Source of the DNA: Leishmania infantum JPCM5
Taxonomy: Eukaryota > Euglenozoa > Kinetoplastea > Trypanosomatida > Trypanosomatidae
Length of the DNA stretch: 64,000 nucleotides
Direction: 5' to 3'
Assembly (NCBI RefSeq): GCF_000002875.2
Contig: NC_009419.2
Location: 788,954-852,953 of the forward strand
Made by a program: the position numbers and the translations under genes. Of the stretch, positions 47,249 through 57,863 are shown in pieces. The notes beneath the pieces are model-generated. The model ran no database searches and was not told where the DNA came from. It saw only the letters and a list, made by a program, of their open reading frames with translations. Each line of letters opens with the position of its first letter. The stretch's first letter is position 1.

Positions 47249-49420
47249 ATGGCCTCCGCTGGAACTTACATCGCGGCGTGGTTTCGCCACCATCTCTCCT
47301 CTGTTGTCACCTTCCAGAAGCAGTTCGTCGATGACGTGTCGGAGACGGTGAAGGAGCAGAAGGCGCAGTTTGACCGACACACCCGCGAGGCAAAAGAGCG
47401 GGCCGTGCAGCTTCACCTGGATAAGCTGGAGGAGAAGTACCTCTGCTGCGTATGCGGAAGAGGCGGTGAAATACGTGAGGACGATGAGTTTGTATACGAC
47501 ACTTACTCTATGATCGATTTACCGCCGCGGGCGGCGCTGGAGGCCGCAGTGCGGGAGGAACTTGCGGACGCCCAGCTATCGGACGGACACATTAAGCAGC
47601 ACCAACACATGCTCGCTTTTCGGCAGCGTCACCTCCAACACCCCTCCACGACGCCGGCAGCCACGTACGAGAGTGACGGCAGCCTTTATTGCTCCTCTGA
47701 TGTTTCCGTCGCACCATCAGACTGGCGTTCCGAGAGAACGAGGAAAAAGCACCGGCGGAGGAGAGATTCATCCTCTCAGCACAAGCGCGCCAAGTCGTCC
47801 TCTCAACGCCACGTGATGCCTCGATCGCGGTGCCAGCGTGAAGAGTTAGAAGCCCAGCACCACGATCACGATAACCGAGACAAGCGCGCTGCCGTCGACG
47901 CCTCTGAACCGAGTATCCGAATATCGCTCTCTTTGGACGAGCCGCCCCCTTCACGCTCCACGGCAGCGCGCGGTGACGCGCTGGAGCTTCACACCGCGGA
48001 CCTTGCGGTGATGGACCCTGACATGGTCGGTCCGCTCGAGGTGCGGCACACGCTTTACAAGATTCGGCACGCGGTGCTGCACAAGGAAGCCCGTGTGCGC
48101 CGCAAGGCTGTAGTTGTGCACAAGGACAAGGGGCTGATGATGATAGAGGAGTCGGAGATCGAGATGTTTTCGCACTTCTTTCAGCGCCCGGTTCACGGGT
48201 ATCTCTGCACAGCGTGCTACACGAGCGCCCAGCGTCGCCTCGATACACTCACGCAGCAGATTCGTGCCATCCTTTTCAAGGCGGAACATCCGGTGCTACG
48301 CCGGTTGCCGGCCAAAGAGCTGGAAGTTTTGATAGCTGGCAATCAGGTCCCCGTCACCCTCATTCAGAGTGTATTGGCGGTTCAGCGCCGGTGGGCTAAG
48401 CTTACGGAGGAGCAGCGGATGGAGGTCAGTCGCGCAGAGGCTGGAGCGGGACCGCCGCAGGGTTCTACCGCCGCTTTCGACGCAGAGGAACGCACGAGCT
48501 GGACGCCACAGGGGAGAGACCCGACGGCCCGGATGGCGACTTTACCCGAGAGGAGCATCTTGACCCTCCGCGAGGAGGCGCGGTGTGGCGCCTGCCAGCG
48601 CCGCGCTGCGTGCTTTTTCGAACCGAAGTCAGTCGTCTTTCTCTGCCAATTTTGCACTGCCCGAGACCGTTTTTACCGCGAGCATGCGGTGTGCATCAAC
48701 GACGAAGAAATGCCTTTGATGCTGATGCATCTCCTGCAGAATTTGGCACTCTACTACCAAGGTGTTCATCAGCAAGCGGAGCTCCGCCAGACACCACTGT
48801 CAGCCATCCCAGAAGCACAGACTGACCTATTCCCACTCACAGATATTATGCGTGAAAAAGAGGGCCTGTTTGCCTGTCAGGCCCCGGCTGCCGCCAAGTC
48901 CGATCTTCAGGGCTGCCGAGAGGTTGCCGAGGTGGTGTCAGAGCTCGGCGCTGAAACCCACATGCACGGCACCTACGTGCCCGTTGCAAGACCGTGCACT
49001 TCGGCGGCCTCAACACGCCGAGTATGTGGATCAACGGTGCCACTCCGGGAACAGCGCGAGCGGGTTGGAAGGACGATGATCAGCCTCTTCGATGGAGTCA
49101 AGGTGGAGGGGTCGGGAGTGAACCTCTTCAAGAACGCCGCTTCGTCGTCTTTTGCAGCCGGTGTCTCGGACTTGTTCCAGCCCGCTCCGGCACCGCGGCT
49201 GTCGCCCTCCCAAACCAACGGGAGCGCCGCTGGGCACGCAGGCGAGCGCGCTGCGGCAAATCTGTTGGCCAACGGCGGAACCGCAGCTTTGACATCACCT
49301 CCTGCCACTGTACGGGGGCATGAGGGACGCCTGCAAAGCTCAGCTGTGGGATCGTCGTCCGCGACGCCTACCGCGCACTTCCCAGCATCCCCAAATTCAC
49401 AGCGGGATAGCTTGTTCTGA
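47249..49420 (+). CDS. Conserved-looking hypothetical protein with split CxxC (zinc) motifs
   Basis: A 723-aa protein that I do not recognise. Residues about 30-63 are highly charged and probably coiled coil. Cysteines come in pairs: C66/C67/C69 and C320-T-A-C323, far apart in sequence but possibly completing one zinc site (each preceded by a Tyr-Leu), and C446-G-A-C449 with C466-Q-F-C469, a compact CxxC-x16-CxxC ribbon. Between the first two pairs is a roughly 170-residue low-complexity region rich in His, Arg, Ser and Asp. The C-terminal ~200 residues are Ala/Ser/Pro-rich. No catalytic motif or membrane span is visible. Zinc binding is inferred only from the Cys spacing. The ATG at 47249 is chosen because the predicted splice acceptor lies just upstream. 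Confidence 0.8.
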   Translation: MASAGTYIAAWFRHHLSSVVTFQKQFVDDVSETVKEQKAQFDRHTREAKERAVQLHLDKLEEKYLCCVCGRGGEIREDDEFVYDTYSMIDLPPRAALEAAVREELADAQLSDGHIKQHQHMLAFRQRHLQHPSTTPAATYESDGSLYCSSDVSVAPSDWRSERTRKKHRRRRDSSSQHKRAKSSSQRHVMPRSRCQREELEAQHHDHDNRDKRAAVDASEPSIRISLSLDEPPPSRSTAARGDALELHTADLAVMDPDMVGPLEVRHTLYKIRHAVLHKEARVRRKAVVVHKDKGLMMIEESEIEMFSHFFQRPVHGYLCTACYTSAQRRLDTLTQQIRAILFKAEHPVLRRLPAKELEVLIAGNQVPVTLIQSVLAVQRRWAKLTEEQRMEVSRAEAGAGPPQGSTAAFDAEERTSWTPQGRDPTARMATLPERSILTLREEARCGACQRRAACFFEPKSVVFLCQFCTARDRFYREHAVCINDEEMPLMLMHLLQNLALYYQGVHQQAELRQTPLSAIPEAQTDLFPLTDIMREKEGLFACQAPAAAKSDLQGCREVAEVVSELGAETHMHGTYVPVARPCTSAASTRRVCGSTVPLREQRERVGRTMISLFDGVKVEGSGVNLFKNAASSSFAAGVSDLFQPAPAPRLSPSQTNGSAAGHAGERAAANLLANGGTAALTSPPATVRGHEGRLQSSAVGSSSATPTAHFPASPNSQRDSLF

Positions 49421-51013
49421 AGGCAAAAAAAAAACGTCTTTGAGCTGGTGCGCTTTCGTGATAGCGGCGAGTGTGTGTCTGCCTGACGCTCACGAAAGAT
49501 GCTTGCCCTTGTTCATGGTGGCTGCGTTCTACGTGCTTTATGGATGCGTGCTCACACTTGAGGCAGTTCACGAAGCCCCTCTCTCCACCCCCCCCTTCAC
49601 GCCTCCATGCCGTTCCTCTCTGTGCGTCCCTCCTTCGCCGTTTCAAGTGTGTCGTGCGGGTCAGTTGTCTTTCATTCGCTTGAGGTGTGCACCGGCGAGA
49701 GAGATAGGGGGTCAGCAAAGGAGAACGACTGTGAGCTTGCATAGCCGCCTCCTTCGTGGTGTGTGGGAGGTGCTTGTTCTCCTTCTTTCCTCGTCTTGTT
49801 GCTCACGTCGGTGATTTTGGCGCTATGTGACGCTTGCTCGTGCGCACACGCCGATGTGCAAAGGTGCAGTGTATGCGTGCTGCAGGATTTGGCATGCGCA
49901 GGCGCACTACTTGCGGCCCACCACCACTCCTTTTGCTCTTTTACTATCCCGACAAGCACGCACTCGTGCGCAACCTCCTTTCTCTTTTCCCCTTTCTTTT
50001 TTCCCCTGTCTAGCTCTCTTGCTGTATCGAATTACGGCGTTTGTTGCGGTTTGGCCCAGTTAGCACTATCGCCTTGTGCGTCCCGTACCCGAGTGGGGCC
50101 TACCTGGAACTGTCCATTTACCCCGCCCGGTCCCTGCCGGCTCCTCACCTCCAAAGAAGCACAAACAACCACCAAAGGAAGAGGCGCAGCATCATCGACT
50201 CACGGGATAAGGACAGGCAATGCCGCATATGCATATGCGTTCTTTTCCTCTAAATGGGCGGCAATGGTGCGCATGAAGTGTCGGCATGCAAAGCAGAGCG
50301 GGCCCTTACGTGTGTGTTTATGGTAAGAGGGTTCTCGCAATAGAAGACGCAGCGTTCTACACACACACACACACACACACAACATGAAAGACAGGGAGTG
50401 CCTGGCAACGCTTCCCTGCCTATTCCACCCTCTCTCGCTGTTCCTGCCGCCTCTTCCGCAGAACAGACACTCAGCAGAGGTGCGACATCACTCGAAATGC
50501 TGCACAAGTCTCCACCACTGCTCCCCTTCCGTTTCCTTTTCTCCGTTTTCTCTTTCCTCTGGGCGTTGGGTGGGGGGCGGAAATCGCTTGGCCACAGCGA
50601 ACGTCCAACACAGACCATCGCCATCCATCGAACTCTACATCGCAGCGAGCTGAGAAAGAAAAAACCGTGTGGCCTCTGCATTCAAGTGAGCCCTTCCCTC
50701 CCCCCCTTTATACGGACAGGCTTGTGCTGCTTTCGCTTGTCTGCTTTCTTTGTTTTTTTTTTTTTCATCTGCGCATCTGCACGTAGATCGCTATACACGC
50801 GCACACACACGCGAGACGCACACCAGTCTCGGTACCGGCAAAGGAGTCGAAAAAAAAAAGGAAGCCGAAAACACACGCACGCACACACACACATACATAC
50901 ACACACGCGCGTGGTACAGTTCTGGTACTGGAGTCGTGCGGCATTCGTCCTGTAGGTGTCTCCTTTTGTTTTGCTTATTTTTGTTTGCTTGGTTGCATTC
51001 GACTTCTATTACA
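49421..51013 (+). other. Intergenic region and leader of the PxDP-motif gene
   Basis: About 1.6 kb with no supported gene. A poly-T tract at about 50748-50765 followed by AG at 50785-50786 is the likely splice acceptor, giving a leader of about 228 nt with a (CA)n run and no ATG before 51014. Confidence 0.55.
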
Positions 51014-53311
51014 ATGTCACACAACGAACAGGTCGTGCATCATCAGCAGGCGGCTTGCGTGAAGAAGCTGCGCTTCGACGACTCCGTCTGTACTGCGATG
51101 AGTGGCAGCTCCGAAACATGGTTGACTGGCGCCGATAGCAGCGCGCGCTCGGCCCTCAAAACCTCCCCCACCGGCAGCAACCCTTCATACCGTGCTTCCT
51201 CCCTGCGGCGTCCGTCAGAGGCGGCAAGCGCGCACAGTGACGCCCACGTGCAACTCAACCCGAAAGCGGAGGTAATCGAGCACGACGGCAGCATCACTAC
51301 TGTCAATGCTACAACCATGGAAGTTTCCCGCTCGTTCGAGCCAGTGGAGGAGTCTGCCGGCGAGGTGGCGAACTTCCTGGCTGACGTGGGTACTGGCGTC
51401 GCAGCGGCTGCCAACATGAGCGCGACATCTTTGGGTGCGTCGCTCGGAACCTCGCTGAGGACTCCTACGGATATGATGGCGGCAAGTGCTGCCTCAGCTT
51501 CGCAGACCACCAGTGATGACCCAAGCGAGCGGTTTCGTTCCCTCTTGCTGCAGCTCTCCAGCCTCACCTTGGAGCATCGGCCAAAGGATCCGGAACAGTA
51601 CATAATCGACCACCTGAACGCACGACTGCTGTCGAGCGCCGCGTCCGCCCGTGCCTCACTAGCGGGTTGCACAACGACTGCCGAAGAAGATGGAGAGTCG
51701 ACAGGTGCCACGGAGACCACGGCAACCGCTGGGGGACCGGGTGCGACCCTCCCAGCTTGCAGCAGGGAGACTAGCACCACGGCGTTTTTTACGCCGCACG
51801 GTGACACCGTGGTAGAGCGCCTGGCCAGCAACGCTCTATTGAGCGAAGTTGGTCGCGCGGTGATGACGCGCTTGGCGGAGCTGCTCATAAGTGCTCAGCC
51901 TGAAGACCCCGAGGACTTCCTATGGGCTCGTCTGGAGGCACGCAGCTTCGGCGAAGACGCCACCCACAGCGTTGTGTTCTCCGCCGACGGCTACCCAGTC
52001 GTGCGCCCCGAGGACCCGACCCAAGTGAGCCTGCTCAAGGATATTCCGGCGACTTCCCCAGGGTATGTGGTGGCAACTGGTCTGTTGCCGTTGCTCTTTG
52101 CGAAAAAGCCGGTGGACCCAATCAGCTACCTTTTCTATCACATTGGCAGCCGCGCACGCTCCAGCGCCGCCCAGTCGGCGCACTCCTCCACACGGCACCT
52201 GCGCTTCGGTGAAGAAGACGAAGGGTTTGATGCCGAGAGCTGCACCTCCCGAGAGCTCGATGATGACAGCAACTACGCCGCCGACGACGCCGCCGAGGTG
52301 GGCAGCATCGGCGGCTCGATCTCGATGGTCCCTCTGCAGCGGAAAGGCTCTTTGGGCAGTCTATTCGACAACGCGGCTGCCGCGCAGTTGCAGCGCCGCC
52401 GCTCGGATCGGTCAGACAACGCGCGACAGCGCCTGTCCCAGAGCACGGCAGTGCCTCGCAGCAGCAGCATGCGGCGCAGCGGGGCAGGTGCTACGCGCGC
52501 GTCGCGGGACACAAGCGCTGCGCAGTCCCTTCCGCAAGAGCTCGCCGCCCTCGGCGGGGCTGGCTCATCGTTGAAGCGCGTTAGTGTTACACAGCATGAG
52601 GGAAAGTCCTGTTCGCCGATGCGCATCTTCCATGAAAGCAGCCCCGTGACGGTCGCGGATATTGGCAGCAGCTCCACGCGAACTTTTCGCATTCCCTCCC
52701 TCACTGCTAGCCCCAACACGCTGCACAACATCGAGTCTGATGAGCATGCGCGCGTGCGGAACGAATTCGGGATACTGCGCCTGCGTGAGGAGCTGCGGCT
52801 CGAGCGGCTACAGCACGAAGTCCGCATCCTCACGCGCGAGTGCGAGTATCGCAACCACATGGCGCTATTGAACAGGACTGACCGCATGGCCGATCGTGCC
52901 GCAGCCACGGCGCAGGAAGCCCTCGAGGAGGCACAGAAGTACCGTGCCTTCCTGTGCACTCAGATCGATCAACTGGAGGTGGAGAAGCAGCGGCAACTAC
53001 GACTGATCTCGCAGCACATGGCCCAGTCGTCGCCCGCGCTCTCTGCGGCGGTGGATCCCCGGATTGCATCGCCGATATCAGGACACTGCCTTGGCGCTGA
53101 GTCATCGTTGCTGTACGCGGAGCCGCAAGTGCCCAGTGAGCTGGATATCTTGAAGAAGCAGGTAGAGCTTCTCGCGATGGAGCAGGCACGTGCGCGGAGT
53201 ATAGGGTATGGCGTGGCGCCCAGCTACGCGGCAGCCGCTCCTCACACAACCCGGTTCTCCGTCTCTGCGGCTGGAGTCAGCGGGGCGGCGCGGGCGTCGT
53301 TCGCAAAATGA
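51014..53311 (+). CDS. Protein with three Dpy-30/RIIa-like PxDP motifs and a coiled coil
   Basis: A 765-aa protein. Three spaced segments share a hydrophobic helix followed by a PxDP turn and a second helix: LEHRPKDPEQYIIDHL near residues 186-201, SAQPEDPEDFLWARL near 293-307, and AKKPVDPISYLFYHI near 362-376. This resembles the Dpy-30/RIIa docking-dimerisation fold, in which RPxDPxxYL marks the turn. In flagellated cells such domains bind amphipathic helices of A-kinase-anchor-like proteins, for example in radial spokes. Residues about 578-670 form a strongly charged coiled coil. The N-terminus and the segment at about 400-560 are Ser-rich linkers. Assignment is by motif only. The open frame extends upstream to 50750, but that part is microsatellite leader; the ATG at 51014 is the first after the splice acceptor. 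Confidence 0.78.
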   Translation: MSHNEQVVHHQQAACVKKLRFDDSVCTAMSGSSETWLTGADSSARSALKTSPTGSNPSYRASSLRRPSEAASAHSDAHVQLNPKAEVIEHDGSITTVNATTMEVSRSFEPVEESAGEVANFLADVGTGVAAAANMSATSLGASLGTSLRTPTDMMAASAASASQTTSDDPSERFRSLLLQLSSLTLEHRPKDPEQYIIDHLNARLLSSAASARASLAGCTTTAEEDGESTGATETTATAGGPGATLPACSRETSTTAFFTPHGDTVVERLASNALLSEVGRAVMTRLAELLISAQPEDPEDFLWARLEARSFGEDATHSVVFSADGYPVVRPEDPTQVSLLKDIPATSPGYVVATGLLPLLFAKKPVDPISYLFYHIGSRARSSAAQSAHSSTRHLRFGEEDEGFDAESCTSRELDDDSNYAADDAAEVGSIGGSISMVPLQRKGSLGSLFDNAAAAQLQRRRSDRSDNARQRLSQSTAVPRSSSMRRSGAGATRASRDTSAAQSLPQELAALGGAGSSLKRVSVTQHEGKSCSPMRIFHESSPVTVADIGSSSTRTFRIPSLTASPNTLHNIESDEHARVRNEFGILRLREELRLERLQHEVRILTRECEYRNHMALLNRTDRMADRAAATAQEALEEAQKYRAFLCTQIDQLEVEKQRQLRLISQHMAQSSPALSAAVDPRIASPISGHCLGAESSLLYAEPQVPSELDILKKQVELLAMEQARARSIGYGVAPSYAAAAPHTTRFSVSAAGVSGAARASFAK

Positions 53312-53631
53312 GCCACTCTGCTTTCTCCCCGCCGTCGCACTCGAGCGAAATCTCGCGAAGACGACGACGACAAGCTCGTACACGCGGAGCGTTGCGGGGC
53401 AATGAGGCTTAATCACCTGTGTGGTCGCCGGTCACAGGGTTTCTCAGCGGGGTATTTTGTGTTTGGAGAATGTGTTCGTGGTTGACCAAAAGGGCAATGT
53501 CCTTTCCTTCTTCACGGCCAATACGCGCGCTGGGGGCGCGTGCACGTGAGCGACGGCGAAGCGCGAAGAGAGAAACGGGCGAGTAGTGTGTAGAGCGAGA
53601 GAAAGAGTCAAACATTATTGGGCCAACGTGA
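53312..53631 (+). other. 3' spacer before the inverted repeat
   Basis: About 320 nt with no gene or repeat recognised. It is the probable 3' UTR of the preceding gene. Confidence 0.5.
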
Positions 53632-54020
53632 CTCTACTACCACTACAAGCACGCCAACAATATATATATATATGTGTGTATTTCTACGCATGCAACCACA
53701 GCTCGCTTACCTCTGCTGCACGGCGGCTATGTTAAGGAACCGGCCCAACCAGCGCCGCTTGGTGCCGCGCAGCCCATTGCAGTGCTACCGCGTACAGCGC
53801 AGGCCAGGCCAAAGACTACGCTCAGCATTACCGCAACGCAGCTAAGGCAGAAAAGCAGGGGGTGGATGCATATGTTTGTCGAATCGACGACACGACTCGT
53901 AGCAAGCTGGCCCAATCGTAGCGGCCATGACCGCAAGCCTCTTCGGCGCAGCGCCAGCCCAGACCTGTCCGCCGACGCCAAGAGTCCGTCAGCTGTACCC
54001 GAGTGCAGGCGCTAGGCTCT
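53632..54020 (+). repeat. Right arm of the ~390-bp inverted repeat
   Basis: Nearly identical to the reverse complement of 28435-28825, starting at the same terminal sequence and carrying the same (TA)n tract (about 53660-53673). Small differences include one extra GT in the TGTGTG stretch after the (TA)n and scattered substitutions near 54001-54020, where similarity fades. It lies immediately upstream of the decayed mobile element, so it may be that element's 5' end. Confidence 0.85.
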
Positions 54021-54680
54021 CCGCTTCCCCACAAAGATGACGAGAGAAGGAACATACAAAAGCAATTATAGGGCGTCCCGTCTTGTTTCGGTTGCCGTCC
54101 AAACACACTGCGGCGTCGCTCTTATCCTTTTTTTCCCGCCCCCCCCCCTCCTCCTTCTCCTCCTACCTCCTCCTCTTTCTCGTAGTTGATCGAGACTGTA
54201 TCTTCTTTCTCCGTTGATTGCCATGCCCTCGGTGCTCCCTCCCAGCGTGGTGTATTAGTGGGAAAGGAGGGGGTATTGTTTTACTCCACCGGCGGTTGCT
54301 CTGTTGTTGCCAGCGCTTCGGCACACTGCGGCACGCAGACGCGAAAAAAAAGTTGATGGGTCTCTATGGGCGTTTGCACGTGGGCGGTGTGGCGTTTTGT
54401 GTTTGTGTGCTTAGACTTTTGCCGCTTTCATCTCCCTTTTGTGTTTTATTCTTTGAGTGAGGGCGCACATCTGCATCAGCCACAACAAAGAGCGACTACT
54501 CAAGTACCCGCGTGCCGAGAAGCAAGCAGACCACGACCGCATGTTTCTTTCGACATGGAAGCTCAGTTGGCGGGTACCGGTGGCTCAGCAGACGGTCGGG
54601 ACACTCAACTGATGCTGGCGCATTATCCTGTCTTCATGTACGCATGTCCCTTTTCCTCACTATGATGCCTGCCTTCTACA
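54021..54680 (+). other. Spacer between inverted repeat and gag-like remnant
   Basis: About 660 nt with pyrimidine-rich low-complexity sequence, including a C-run near 54136-54150. No gene is seen. It could be untranslated sequence of the mobile element. Confidence 0.4.
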
Positions 54681-54894
54681 ATTGTCCGCTTCTGGGCAAC
54701 ATGTTCGTGCCTTTCTCGTCTCGTACACCGAAAGGGAGCCATTACAGCGTTTTCTCATCCTTCTTCCCACGCCCGCAGCATCCATCAGCAGCTTTTCAAG
54801 ATGGCAGACACCAACTCACCCACCCCCTCTCTCCGGTCGACAAGATAGTCAGCGCTCTTCAACAACAAGTGAAGAAGGACATCCCCAGCCACGA

Positions 54895-55554
54895 AGCAGG
54901 CGTATGTCCGCATCCAAAAAGGCAATCAAAGAGCGGGTGCGCCTCTCGGCTAAGACCGATGGTGCGGGTGATGCAGCCTCTTGCCTTGCCCGTCAGCCCG
55001 AGAACACAGCTCCACCCATGGAAGCTGCAGCGCGAGCTTACACTGCCGGCTTTACTGCTCGGGATGGTGAGAAGAGCGAGCTGACCCGCAAAGACGGAAG
55101 AAAAGCGCACGAAGTGCTCGCAAAGGGCAAAGCCTCTTCAGCCTAGCCACTCATGTCGTGCGGCGCTGCGTTCGTTGCGTCAAGGACAGGGTGCAGGCCA
55201 CGGGCAACCCCCTTTGACCTGTGCGTGCTACCGCTCGGTACAAGCACCGGATTGTCCGATATCGTGTCTTGCGGAGACTAGGCGACCACCGGCAAGCTGG
55301 TCGAGAGGTTCACGGTGCCCCGCTACTCACCTGCAACGGAGTTGGCGTATCTGAAGAGTCGTCTGTGCGGTGCGTCGATAACGAAGGATGGCGTGCTCGA
55401 AGACCGCTCCAGCGATAACGCCTTTCAGGGTTTCTTCCGCACCTGCGCAAACAAGTTTATGTTTGTGAAGGCGGCTCCTCCTTGGAGGGAGGCGACAACG
55501 CCAACGGTGAACAACACGTCGAGGCCGCGGATATGGCGAATACCGAAGCTGTAA
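54895..55554 (+). pseudogene. Gag-like remnant of a retroelement
   Basis: One reading frame keeps protein-like composition from about 54895 to 55554 but is cut by in-frame stops at about 55144 and 55280. The first part is Lys/Arg/Ala-rich (SASKKAIKERVRLSAKTDG). The second part reads like a folded domain (VERFTVPRYSPATELAYLK, then FQGFFRTCANKFMFVK). A Gly/Arg-rich peptide follows in another frame at about 55482-55748, and Cys/His-containing pieces at about 55800-55920. The order and composition suggest a gag/nucleic-acid-binding ORF of a retroelement. No specific family match is claimed. Confidence 0.4.
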
Positions 55555-57384
55555 TCATGGAGTTCCCGCGGCGGGGAACGATTTGCGCAAAGAACCTGCC
55601 AGGCCGAGGTCGAGGCAACGCCCGGCGCGGCCGAGACGGCAACCGTCGACGTGACAACCAGACGCCTCGGTACCGCGACGGAAGTGATGCGACCGCTGAA
55701 TCCTCCAAGGATGGGGCCACCGATCTTGCATTGGAAAAGAACGGGTGAGAGCCCCTGCGAGCGAGGAGGTGGAGGCGCAGCCGCCGAATGCCCTTCGGTG
55801 GAGCCCGTGCTGAAAGGTGGACGCTGCTGCACGGCTTGCGGTCGCGCTCCGCTTTGGCTGTGTTGGAAATGGAGCACCGCGCACCACTGCGGATGCCCAT
55901 CTCTTCCCTGCTGCTCACACGCCACCACGGGATCGCTGGCGTCATCGAGGAGGGTGAGCACGGAGGCTCCGGAGCTGCACATCTTTGACGCAGCACCAGC
56001 GTAAGAGGTGCGCAAGCATCTAAAGAAAACGCTTTCTGCGCATTGGTCAGGCATCGCAGCGCCCGTCAGTGGATGTGCCCGGCAGAAGCGCGACAGTGGC
56101 GGCGGAAAACTTTTCTAGGATCGCCACGGTTTGCGCCGGACATCTAGGCGCGGACGTGGGGCGCGCCGACTCCACCGCTCGCCGGTCGCGCGTTTTCCTG
56201 ACGGATGTGCTTCAGCACTATCACGTAAACAGCTCTGGAAGCCAGCGCGCGCGCTGCTCGACCGACGCCCCTCGACAGTAGACTGTGGCGACGCAGACGC
56301 CGGCTTTTTTTGGGGGGCGGAAGCGCTTCCGATACGAAATGTATTGACGAGCTGCTCCGCAAGGTCACGTAGGTAGGGGGCGCTTGCGCACACGGCACAC
56401 GGTGAAGCCCGCGAAACCCAGGCTGGGGGGAGGGCGGGAGCCGCGCGTTGGCAATCTGCAGGCCTGGGGGTGCACGGTGCAAACGTTTTTTCTGTCTCTG
56501 AAGTGAAGGGGAGGCGGCGGAGGATCCCCGGGCCGAATATGCACTCTGTCACCGGCAAGGAAGACTTCCCACCATTGACGAACCCCGAGAAGGCGGGAGC
56601 ATGTACACGAGGGCTGCGGAACGCCTAGCACACTATCCCACCGTCCGTTTTTTTTTTGATGCGTTTGAAGCTGCTAGTCCGCTTCGGTGAAGCGGTTCGT
56701 GATGCACTTGTTCCGCGGTTGACCTCGTATGGGTGTCTGCGCCTGACAGCACGGCCAACAGGTGCGCGATGGAGCGCGGCCGTGGGCCCGGGTATCACAC
56801 GCATGATCGTGGGCATGCCGACCGCCGCGACAATCCTCACCGGTATCACCGGCACGATGCTTGCCACGAGGGAAGGCTACAAGCAAGTTTTGCTTTCAGC
56901 CGTACGCGCAATCCTCAGATGTGTTGGACAGACGAACCTGCTGCCATCCCCCAGACAGAGGAACTAGGGCGCAAAAGGAATACGGGGCGACTGCAGGTGG
57001 CACACGATGAGCTGAGCTTTCGTGAGGCCAAACATATATATGTATTTCCGTGGCGGCACGGCCGTGAGCGATATTCGCCTCGCACTCACTCCATTCAGTG
57101 GCAAAGCCGGCGTTAGCGATGCGCGCCGAAGCCTTTACCTGCGGTCTTGTTGCCTTTACGTGTCGCTGGCAATGAATGCTCTGTATGCAGCTATGATGCG
57201 CCCACCCAACCTTTTTTTTCCCGGTTGTTGCTCGAGAGGGCATCGTTGTGTCTACCGTCTGGTGGATCGGGGCAGAGAACGGGTCTCACCGCTTCCGTAC
57301 CTGGACCCTCACGCGCGAAGCCTGACGAGAGGTCAAGGCTCGCCGGCTCATGCAGAACCCGTGGTGGCAGATCTCACCTGAGAT

Positions 57385-57863
57385 GGACGTTGGTGACGAC
57401 GGGCGAAACACATGGCTACATCAATGTCACTGACGCCTCGGCTGAGAGCTGGGGTGCCTTAACTCGCTGGCGCACCGGCGACGGTTTCCAGTGCCAGCAA
57501 AGGTTGGTGAGCAACCTTGAAGGCGAGCACAGCTCCCTACCGCGAAACGAAACCCTGCACTTCACGGCAAAGTATTCGGTGCGCGCGGATCCAGCGGCGG
57601 CGTTGAGACCCCTCAACCTGCTTTACCGCTGTTGTCCGGAAGAGGGTCAGAAGTGAGCTGTGATGGCCGGCCGCATCACCACTGTGCGTGCGCAACGACG
57701 ACAGAGCGGTTACGGTGGGGTCGGGAGAGAAGACGTCGTGAACGCCCTGCGAGAGTGCATGCACTCCCTTGTCCACAAGAAGAATATGCAGGTGGCATTC
57801 TTCTACATGGCAGGCGAAACCAACCCTGCCGATGGCCTCCCTCGCGGCATTGACGCTTACTAA
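57385..57863 (+). pseudogene. RNase H-like domain of the degenerate element
   Basis: The peptide INVTDASAESWGALTRW (nt about 57419-57470) matches the start of Ty3/DIRS-type RNase H domains, where TDAS-xx-GWGA carries the first catalytic Asp. About 400 nt further, in a different frame, FFYMAGETNPADGLPRG (nt about 57800-57850) matches the closing motif G-x-x-N-x-x-AD-x-LSR with the last catalytic Asp. Stops and a frame change lie between them, so the domain is not translatable as is. This is the strongest evidence that the 54.7-58.7 kb block is a retroelement. Confidence 0.55.

Noticed and set aside
50750..51013. Upstream extension of the PxDP-motif protein
   Set aside because: It starts without an ATG, runs through poly-T and (CA)n sequence and overlaps the predicted splice acceptor at 50786.
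56656..57380. Reverse transcriptase domain in the degenerate element
   Set aside because: The position fits, but no YxDD box or other palm motif could be read in any frame, so it is not listed as a feature.
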